This document shows positions 57,228 to 64,000 of a stretch of DNA of 64,000 bases, piece after piece. The DNA lies in contig JACQUW010000292.1 of the NCBI GenBank assembly GCA_016210115.1, positions 1 through 64,000 on the forward strand, given 5' to 3'. A program made the translations under genes and the position numbers. A model generated the notes under the pieces. That model had not been told where the DNA came from. It saw nothing but the letters and a program-made list of their open reading frames with translations, and searched no databases. Positions within the stretch are counted from its first letter, which is position 1. Each line of letters begins with the position of its first letter. Source of the DNA: Deltaproteobacteria bacterium (GTDB lineage Bacteria; Desulfobacterota; Binatia; UBA9968).

Positions 57228-57886
57228 TGACACCGAGCCAAGCGCCTACGAAGCGTGAAGGGATCATTTTTATCCTGTCCGCTCCTTCGGGGGCCGGGAA
57301 GACGACGCTGACTCGCGGTCTCATGCAGATTTTTCCGGAGATCGCGCTTTCGGTCTCCTGCACGACGCGACCGCGCAGGCCTGGGGAAGTCTCTGGACAG
57401 GACTACCGATTTGTGAGCCAAAGCGCGTTTACTGAAATGCAGGCCCGAGGAGATTTTGCCGAATGGGCCAACGTGCACGGGTTTCTCTACGGCACGCCCC
57501 GCGCGCCCCTCGAGCGAAAGATTAAGAAAGGGACAGACGTTCTCCTGGATATCGACGTTCAGGGAGCGAAAAAGATCAAGCCGCAATACAGGCAGGCAGT
57601 CTCGATCTTCCTGATTCCTCCGACCTGGAAAGACCTGGAAACGCGCCTGGCTCTTCGGGGGACCGATGGCCGCGAAGCGATTCGCCAGCGGTTGGCGAAC
57701 GCCCGGCGTGAAATGCGCGAGATCGTGAGGTATGATTATTACGTAGTCAATCGCGAAGTCCAGGAGGCGCTGGCCTCTTTGAAGGCGATTGTGGTGGCGG
57801 AGCGGTTGAAGATTTCCCGCGTCAAGGAGTGGCGGGTTCCCTCTCTGCGAAAGCTAGAGCTGGGATCGGCCAAAATGCATGAGTAG
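57227..57886 (+). CDS. gmk: Guanylate kinase
   Basis: IIFILSAPSGAGKTTLTRGLMQIFPEIALSVSCTTRPRRPGEVSGQDYRFVSQSAFTEM. Confidence 0.97.
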   Translation: MTPSQAPTKREGIIFILSAPSGAGKTTLTRGLMQIFPEIALSVSCTTRPRRPGEVSGQDYRFVSQSAFTEMQARGDFAEWANVHGFLYGTPRAPLERKIKKGTDVLLDIDVQGAKKIKPQYRQAVSIFLIPPTWKDLETRLALRGTDGREAIRQRLANARREMREIVRYDYYVVNREVQEALASLKAIVVAERLKISRVKEWRVPSLRKLELGSAKMHE

Positions 57887-60041
57887 AGAGCCCAGAATCA
57901 ATGAGCTGACCGAAAAGGTGCAGTCCTATTATCCGTCGGCGGATGTCGAGCTAATCCGGCGCGCCTACGAGTTCTCCGCCAAAGTCCACAAGGGACAAAA
58001 AAGGGCATCCGGAGAGCCCTATTTGATCCATCCTATGGCGGTGGCCGACGTGATTGCCGACCTCAAGCTCGATGTGCCAAGCATCGTCGGCGGCCTCTTG
58101 CACGATACCGTCGAGGATACGCTCACGACTCTCGACGAAGTGAAGAATCTCTTCGGCGGCGAAATCGCATCCCTCGTGGACGGGGTGACCAAACTGAGCC
58201 AGGTCAACTTCAGAAGCCGTGAGGAGAAACAGGCGGAGAACTTCCGGAAGATGATTTTGGCGATGGCCAAGGATATTCGCGTGATTCTGATCAAACTGGC
58301 TGACCGTGTCCACAACATGCGAACCCTGGCTCATCTTCCCATAGACAAGCAGATCCTTACGGCTCAAGAGACATTGGATATTTATGCTCCCTTATCCCAC
58401 CGGCTGGGGATCGCGTGGATCAAGTGCGAGTTGGAGGACTTGGCGCTCAAGTACCTTCATCCTGAGATCTACTACCAGCTCAAGAGGAACGTCGCCAAGA
58501 GAAAAGTTGACCGGGAAAAATACATCAATGAGGTCATTTCCATTATCAGCAAGAAGCTTGAGGAGGAGGGCATCGATGCCGATGTGACGGGTCGGCCCAA
58601 GCACTTTTTCAGCATCTATCAAAAGATGGAGAGCCAGAATCTTCTTTATGACCAGATTTATGACCTGGTGGCTTTTCGCATCCTGGTGGACACCATGCGT
58701 GAGTGTTACGAGGCTCTGGGGGTCGTGCATGCTCACTGGAAGCCGGTTCCCGGCCGATTCAAGGACTATATCGCTTTACCCAAACCTAATATGTACCAGT
58801 CTCTTCACACCACTGTAATCGGCCCTTACGGCGAGCGGATGGAAATACAGATCCGGACGCAGGAGATGCATCGGGTTGCGGAGGAGGGCATTGCGGCGCA
58901 CTGGCGATACAAAGACGGCAAGGACTTTCAATTCAATGATATCCAGAGGTTCGCCTGGTTGCGCCAGCTTCTGGAGTGGCAGCAGAATCTCAAGGACCCG
59001 CAGGAATTTCTTCATAGCATCAAGGAGGATCTTTTTTCCGACGAGGTTTACGTTTTTACGCCGAAGGGCGATCTGCTGAGCTTCCCGAAAGGCTCGACCA
59101 TTATTGATTTCGCCTATCGAATTCATTCGGAAGTGGGCCACCACTGCACCGGCGCCCGCGTCAATGGCCAGTTGTTGCCCTTGAAATATCTCCTGCGCAG
59201 CGGCGATACGGTCGAAATCATTACGACCCGCCAGCAGACTCCAAGCCGCGATTGGCTTAAGCTGGCCAAGACGCCGCGGGCCAAATCAAAGATCCGCAAC
59301 TGGATCAAATCCCAGCAGAGAGAGAGAAGCGTGGCTCTCGGGCGAGAGATCCTGGAAGGCGACCTGGGTCGCTATCATCTCGATTACCCGACGCTTCACC
59401 GCCAGGAGAAGATCGAGGCGATCGCCAAAGAACTGGGGATGAAGGACGAAGAGACGCTGCTCGCGAGCATCGGCTACGGAAAAATTACGCCGCGCCAGGT
59501 TTTATCCAAACTCGTGCCCCCGGAAAAGCTTGACGGTGAAAAGAAGCCGGCAGAAGGAGCGCTGGAGCGCATTTTTCGCCTGGTCTCCGGCCAAAAGCGG
59601 GATTTGAGCGTCAAGGTGAACGGAGTCGAGGATGTCCTGGTCCGCTTCGCCCGTTGCTGCCATCCTCTTCCGGGTGAGAACATCATTGGCTTCATCACGC
59701 GGGGGAGAGGAGTTACCGTTCACGTGAGTAGTTGCGCTACGGTCCTGGAAAGCGATCCGCAGCGAAAGGTTGACGTGAGTTGGCAGGATAACGGACAGGC
59801 CCCCAGGCCGATCAAAATCGAAGTTTCCTGCATCGACCGCCCGGGACTCCTGGCGGCGATCAGCGCGGCCATCACCAGCGCCGATGTCAACATCGCCCGG
59901 GCCCAGGTCCGGACCTTTCCGGATCAGAAGGCCCTCAACACATTTGAAGTGATGATTACCAATTCAGATCAACTCAAGAAAGTCTTGAGGAATGTCTCTC
60001 GCGTCAAAGGGGTCTATAAAGCCATGAGAGCAAAGGGGTAA
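57879..60041 (+). CDS. RelA/SpoT bifunctional (p)ppGpp synthase/hydrolase
   Basis: HD domain (GGLLHDTVEDT), synthetase domain (FRILVDTMRECYEALGVVHAHWKPVPGRFKDYIALPKPNMYQSLHTTV), TGS and ACT domains. Confidence 0.96.
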   Translation: MSREPRINELTEKVQSYYPSADVELIRRAYEFSAKVHKGQKRASGEPYLIHPMAVADVIADLKLDVPSIVGGLLHDTVEDTLTTLDEVKNLFGGEIASLVDGVTKLSQVNFRSREEKQAENFRKMILAMAKDIRVILIKLADRVHNMRTLAHLPIDKQILTAQETLDIYAPLSHRLGIAWIKCELEDLALKYLHPEIYYQLKRNVAKRKVDREKYINEVISIISKKLEEEGIDADVTGRPKHFFSIYQKMESQNLLYDQIYDLVAFRILVDTMRECYEALGVVHAHWKPVPGRFKDYIALPKPNMYQSLHTTVIGPYGERMEIQIRTQEMHRVAEEGIAAHWRYKDGKDFQFNDIQRFAWLRQLLEWQQNLKDPQEFLHSIKEDLFSDEVYVFTPKGDLLSFPKGSTIIDFAYRIHSEVGHHCTGARVNGQLLPLKYLLRSGDTVEIITTRQQTPSRDWLKLAKTPRAKSKIRNWIKSQQRERSVALGREILEGDLGRYHLDYPTLHRQEKIEAIAKELGMKDEETLLASIGYGKITPRQVLSKLVPPEKLDGEKKPAEGALERIFRLVSGQKRDLSVKVNGVEDVLVRFARCCHPLPGENIIGFITRGRGVTVHVSSCATVLESDPQRKVDVSWQDNGQAPRPIKIEVSCIDRPGLLAAISAAITSADVNIARAQVRTFPDQKALNTFEVMITNSDQLKKVLRNVSRVKGVYKAMRAKG

Positions 60042-60101
60042 AAACAGAGGGGAACTGGCTCGCGGAATACGCTGGCCTGAATCTCTAAAAGCTGTGGCGC
60101 C

Positions 60102-60293
60102 TCACGCGACTTTTTCGATACGGCCGGAGTGGATGCAATCGGTGCAAACGAGAACCCGTCTTACGCTCCCCTCGACTCTGGCCCGCACCTTTTGCAAATT
60201 GGGTTGCCAGGTTCTTTTGGTTTTGTTATTGGCGTGACTGATGTTGTGCCCTACCGAACGCTTTTTTCCACAGATTGAACACATTCTTGCCAT
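60102..60293 (-). CDS. rpmB: 50S ribosomal protein L28 (zinc-binding C+ form)
   Basis: [63 protein letters not shown]. Confidence 0.95.
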   Translation of the reverse strand: MARMCSICGKKRSVGHNISHANNKTKRTWQPNLQKVRARVEGSVRRVLVCTDCIHSGRIEKVA

Positions 60294-60769
60294 GATGACT
60301 TCCCGCGCATCCTTTCGATAATCTGAGTAGTCGAGTAACCTTCGAGATAGGGAATCGTCGCCACGACGCCCCCGTCGCCTCTGACGATATCGGCGCCTAC
60401 GATTCTGTTCCTGTCCCAGTCGCCGCCCTTGACGAGCACATCCGGCCTTACGGCTTTGATCAGATTATATGGATCGGTCTCGTCAAAGACGGTGACGCAG
60501 TCTACCATTTCCAGCGCCGCAATCAAACTGGCGCGGTCTGTTTCTGGAAAGATGGGGCGGTCGGATCCCTTGATCTTCCGCACTGAGTTGTCGCTGTTGA
60601 GAGCGACAACCAGTAGATCCCCGAGCTTTTTTGCCTCCTCCAGAAGGTGCAGGTGCCCCCGGTGAAGCACGTCAAAGCAGCCGTTCGTGAAAACAACGCG
60701 CTTGCCGTCATGTTTGGCCTTTTCGACGGCCTCTTTCAAGTCTGTACCTTGCTTGATTTTGCCCTGCAC
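60251..60769 (-). CDS. D-glycero-beta-D-manno-heptose 1-phosphate adenylyltransferase (HldE C-terminal domain, stand-alone)
   Basis: [51 protein letters not shown]...DVLVKGGDW; 43-nt overlap with rpmB. Confidence 0.93.
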   Translation of the reverse strand: MQGKIKQGTDLKEAVEKAKHDGKRVVFTNGCFDVLHRGHLHLLEEAKKLGDLLVVALNSDNSVRKIKGSDRPIFPETDRASLIAALEMVDCVTVFDETDPYNLIKAVRPDVLVKGGDWDRNRIVGADIVRGDGGVVATIPYLEGYSTTQIIERMRGKSSWQECVQSVEKSVR

Positions 60770-60917
60770 GTTGAATGGTTAGCATGTCACTGGCGCTGAT
60801 TCAATCCTATAACCCGGGTAAACGTCGCCTCTATCAGCGGAATCGCTTCGCGGAGCCAGTCGCCGATCCGTATAGAGCCCTTGATTCCGTTAGACCTAAA
60901 CGCTAGGAAAGAGAGCG

Positions 60918-61769
60918 ATGGCGCCCCTGGTAAGTGTGATCATCCCCACCTGCAACCGCTGGCCTATGGTGGCCGAGGCCGTAGAGTCTGTGCTGGGGCA
61001 GAGCTTCAAGCGATTCGAGCTCATTGTGGTAGATGATGGCTCAGAAGATGGAACCGCTATGAATCTTCGCCAATATGGCTCGCGGCTGCGTGTGATTTTT
61101 CAGCCGAGGCGGGGTGTTGCCGCGGCCCGGAACGTGGGTGTTCGCGCTTCCGCCGGCGAATATCTCGCTTTCCTCGACTCGGATGACCTATGGAAAAGGC
61201 GAAAGCTGGAGATTCAGCTCGATTTCATGCAGGCGCATCGGGAGATTCAGATTTGCCAGACAGACGAGATTTGGATACGCAGAGGGATTCGAGTCAATCC
61301 CAAGTTAAAACACCGCAAACCCTCGGGAGACATTTTTCGGGCCAGCCTGGATCTATGCCTGGTCAGTCCCTCGGCCGTCATGATAGCCCGCGAGCTGTTC
61401 GCGAGAGCCGGCGGTTTCGACGAGACCCTGCCAGTATGCGAGGACTATGATCTCTGGCTGCGAATCGCAGTGGATACGCCGGTTCTGCTCATCCCCATGC
61501 CCCTTGTCATCAAAAGGGGAGGCCACGAAGATCAGCTCTCCCGGTCCACCTGGGGGTTTGATCGCTTTCGAGCGCTGGCCCTTCGCAAGTTGCTCGATTC
61601 GGGCCTGGCAGGCGAAAAAAGACGCTGGGTGCTTGAAGCTTTAGGCAGAAAAGTCGCAGTTCTCGCTCAGGGGGCGAGAAGACGCGGCAGAGAGGCGGAA
61701 GCCAGGAGTTATGAGGCGCTTGCGGAACCGCGGAGCGATTTTGTCGCTCCCGGCGAAAGGGCGGACTGA
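60918..61769 (+). CDS. Glycosyltransferase family 2
   Basis: VSVIIPTCNRWPMVAEAVESVLGQSFKRFELIVVDDGSEDGTAMNLRQYG...RNVGVRASAGEYLAFLDSDDLWKRRKLEIQL. Confidence 0.94.
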   Translation: MAPLVSVIIPTCNRWPMVAEAVESVLGQSFKRFELIVVDDGSEDGTAMNLRQYGSRLRVIFQPRRGVAAARNVGVRASAGEYLAFLDSDDLWKRRKLEIQLDFMQAHREIQICQTDEIWIRRGIRVNPKLKHRKPSGDIFRASLDLCLVSPSAVMIARELFARAGGFDETLPVCEDYDLWLRIAVDTPVLLIPMPLVIKRGGHEDQLSRSTWGFDRFRALALRKLLDSGLAGEKRRWVLEALGRKVAVLAQGARRRGREAEARSYEALAEPRSDFVAPGERAD

Positions 61770-61778
61770 AAATCTGAT

Positions 61779-62324
61779 ATGCTGGAACGGGCTATACGGG
61801 AATACGCCGGAGAGAAGGGTTTTCGACAAGAGACATTGGACCGGTGGGTGCGTTTAAAAGAGGATGAGGCTCAGGCACTGCTGGAGCTCGCCCGCGAATT
61901 TAAGCTCGGCGAGAATCATTTCCGGGATTTTATGGATTGGCTCGAGGAAATTGCGCTCCGAGACGGCAAAAGCCTGCGCGAAGTCCTGCAGGCAGAGCCC
62001 ATTGCGAGCATAAGGACGGATCCCCGTCTCGGCCGAAACGATAAATTAAAGCGCGTGAAGGAAGAGGTGCGCCGCCGGCGCTTTCCCCGCCTGGCCCGCA
62101 TTCAGGACGAAATTCAAAAACGCATCCGGGAGCTGAAGCTCAATCCGAAACTCCAGATTTCGGTTTCGGCTTCTCTTGAAGGAAGCGATGTCACGATTCA
62201 ATTCAAGGCTGTCACGCTCGACGAGCTGAGGCGGCGGATACGGGAATTGGAGGAGATTGTGGAGAAGGAAGCCACGAAAGAGATCTTTACGCTTCTCAGA
62301 GGTGAGGGAGATGCGGGAATTTAA
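61779..62324 (+). CDS. Conserved-looking hypothetical protein, partner of SPL-family radical SAM
   Basis: Intact 181-aa charged, helix-rich frame whose end overlaps the start of the downstream gene; no family recognised. Confidence 0.6.
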   Translation: MLERAIREYAGEKGFRQETLDRWVRLKEDEAQALLELAREFKLGENHFRDFMDWLEEIALRDGKSLREVLQAEPIASIRTDPRLGRNDKLKRVKEEVRRRRFPRLARIQDEIQKRIRELKLNPKLQISVSASLEGSDVTIQFKAVTLDELRRRIRELEEIVEKEATKEIFTLLRGEGDAGI

Positions 62325-63402
62325 GCCGCTCGAAATCATCGTTGAGCGGGGCTCCGAAGAGAGCCCTGCCTTTAAAAATCTCTGGCGGGCTTTTCCTGAG
62401 GTCCCTTTTGTCCTGGTAGAACCGGAACGGGTGGCCGGGTTTCTATTTTCCTCTTTCGACGATCCCTTGGGAGAGGGAAAAAAGCGCCTTGTGCTCATGC
62501 GCCACAAAGGGGAATTCTTGAAAAAGTGTCCGGGCAGCGACGGACAGGTCTGCTGCAATTATTTTGTGATTAATTTCGCGAGCAACTGTCCGATGGAATG
62601 CAGCTATTGTTACCTCCAGGACTATCTGGCCAGTAATCCCGCGCTTAAATTGTTCAGCAACGTGGGCGATCTCATCGATGAGGCGCAGGCGCTTCTCAGC
62701 CGCCACCGTAAATCGTTCTTTCGCATCGGCACCGGTGAGATTACGGACAGCCTCGCTCTCGATCCTTACGTCGGCACCAGCGCCGATTTGATCCCGTTCT
62801 TTGCGGAGCAGCCCAATGCGCTGCTGGAGCTGAAGACAAAGAGTGACCGAGTGGAGGGCCTTCTGGCGCTGGACCCGAAGGGACGCGTGGTAGTTTCCTG
62901 GTCCATGAACCCGCCTGGAGTCATAGAGCAAGAGGAGCATCTGACCGCCTCTTTCGAGGAGCGGCTTGCGGCGGCGCGCCGCTGCCAGGAGACGGGTTAC
63001 AAGTTGGGGTTCCACTTTGACCCGATCGTAGAGTATCCTGGTTGGGAAGAGGATTACCGGACGATGGTGGAAACTATCTTTGCGGTCATCGACCACCGCA
63101 GGGTAGCCTGGGTGAGCATGGGTGTCCTCCGCAATACGCCCGCTCTGAAAAGAATCATGCGGCAAAGATTTCCGTCATCGAGACTCATATGCGGGGAACA
63201 GATCCTTTGCCCGGATGGCAAGATGCGCTATTTCCAACCGTTGCGCGTGAGCATGTATCGGAAAATGCTCGGGTGGATTCGCGCGGCCTCGCCAACGGTG
63301 TTCGTCTATCTTTGCATGGAATCGAAAGACGTCTGGAACCAAGTGTTCGGTTTTTTCCCGAGCTGCGAGAAAGAACTGGGCAGGCAAATGGTTTTGGAAT
63401 AA
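62311..63402 (+). CDS. Spore photoproduct lyase (SPL)-family radical SAM protein
   Basis: YFVINFASNCPMECSYCYLQDYLASNPALKLFSNVGDLIDEAQALLSRHRKSFFRIGTGEITDSLALDPYVGTSADLIPFF: radical SAM CxxxCxxC in SPL-type context. Confidence 0.87.
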   Translation: MREFKPLEIIVERGSEESPAFKNLWRAFPEVPFVLVEPERVAGFLFSSFDDPLGEGKKRLVLMRHKGEFLKKCPGSDGQVCCNYFVINFASNCPMECSYCYLQDYLASNPALKLFSNVGDLIDEAQALLSRHRKSFFRIGTGEITDSLALDPYVGTSADLIPFFAEQPNALLELKTKSDRVEGLLALDPKGRVVVSWSMNPPGVIEQEEHLTASFEERLAAARRCQETGYKLGFHFDPIVEYPGWEEDYRTMVETIFAVIDHRRVAWVSMGVLRNTPALKRIMRQRFPSSRLICGEQILCPDGKMRYFQPLRVSMYRKMLGWIRAASPTVFVYLCMESKDVWNQVFGFFPSCEKELGRQMVLE

Positions 63403-63432
63403 ACGTGAACCAAATTTCATGAGCCATCACGC

Positions 63433-64000
63433 ATGAGCAGAGCAAAGAGTACGGCACGCGTCGACGGACGCGCTTTGACGCACGAGCTTGCGAGCCGGGA
63501 AAGCGCCATAGGTGTTTTCGATTCCGGTATCGGCGGCCTTACGGTTTTGCAGAGGATCATTGAAGCCCTGCCCAGAGAGAATACGATTTATCTTGGAGAT
63601 ACCGCCCGCTCTCCTTATGGCACGAAGTCGGTTGAGACCGTATTGCGGTATTCGTTTGAAAACGCCGAGTTTTTGCTGGAAAAAGGCGTCAAGCTCGTGG
63701 TGGTTGCCTGTAATACTTCGACGGCCGTGGCTCTGGAAGCCCTCGCAGAAAATCTTTCGGTCCCGGTGATCGGGGTTATCGAACCCGGAGTTCGAAGAGC
63801 TCTTGAAGCGACCAGGAACAGAAAGATCGGCGTGATAGGCACCGAAGCGACGATCCAGAGTGGGGCTTATACCCGGGCGTTGAAAATGCATGACGCCAAA
63901 ATCGAGGTATACAGTCGCTCCTGCCCCTTATTTGTTCCTCTCGTGGAAGAAGGCTGGGTGGATAACGTGGTGGCCGAGACGACCGCAGAGGCGTATCTGG
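63433..64000 (+). CDS. murI: Glutamate racemase (3' truncated by window edge)
   Basis: SAIGVFDSGIGGLTVLQRIIEALPRENTIYLGDTARSPYGTKSVETVLRYSFENAEFLLEKGVKLVVVACNTSTAVALEAL; frame open at window end. Confidence 0.95.
   Translation, partial: MSRAKSTARVDGRALTHELASRESAIGVFDSGIGGLTVLQRIIEALPRENTIYLGDTARSPYGTKSVETVLRYSFENAEFLLEKGVKLVVVACNTSTAVALEALAENLSVPVIGVIEPGVRRALEATRNRKIGVIGTEATIQSGAYTRALKMHDAKIEVYSRSCPLFVPLVEEGWVDNVVAETTAEAYL

Noticed and set aside
62443-63165. 240-aa minus-strand ORF
   Set aside because: Antisense to the SPL-family gene; shadow ORF.

Overview
This 64 kb window comes from a Gram-negative (LPS-making) bacterium. The taxon cannot be fixed from sequence alone. It is gene-dense and mostly chromosomal housekeeping. 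Main blocks: (1) 1-15.3 kb, mixed strands: LysR-type regulator (truncated at the left edge), GspC-like protein, split transketolase, bicupin, hisS-aspS, an orphan SLATT/DUF4231-like membrane protein, lipoprotein, XRE regulator, NMT1-type substrate-binding protein, cofH and def. (2) 15.5-21.0 kb: a SUF Fe-S operon (Rrf2 regulator-sufC-sufD-sufS-sufU-sufT-DUF59) with no sufB and a consensus promoter containing a dyad. (3) 21-24 kb: truncated globin, metF, lysS. (4) 24.2-39.4 kb: lolC/E-lolD-bamA-skp-lpxD-fabZ-lpxA-lpxI-Gfo/Idh-lpxB-msbA-kdtA-lpxK-gmhB. (5) 40-44.7 kb: adenylate/guanylate cyclase and LysM lipoproteins. (6) 45-56.4 kb: an LPS-core cluster with heptosyltransferases, three divergent WaaP/InaA-type kinases, two paralogous methyltransferases, several glycosyltransferases and one WaaE/KdtX-family protein that has lost its catalytic signatures. 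(7) 56.4-64 kb: yicC, gmk, relA/spoT, rpmB, hldE-C, GT2, an SPL-family radical SAM protein and murI (truncated at the right edge). Every gene I accept from about 15.5 to 60.0 kb is on the + strand. Intergenic gaps carry several short dispersed-type repeats (palindrome, hairpins, heptad arrays), one of which appears to supply the C-terminus of the SLATT gene. No CRISPR array, rRNA, tRNA or transposase was recognised. The strongest candidates for something undescribed are the degenerate glycosyltransferase plus three-kinase core cluster, the sufB-less SUF operon, and the SPL-like radical SAM protein with its unknown partner. All family calls are by eye, without database searches.
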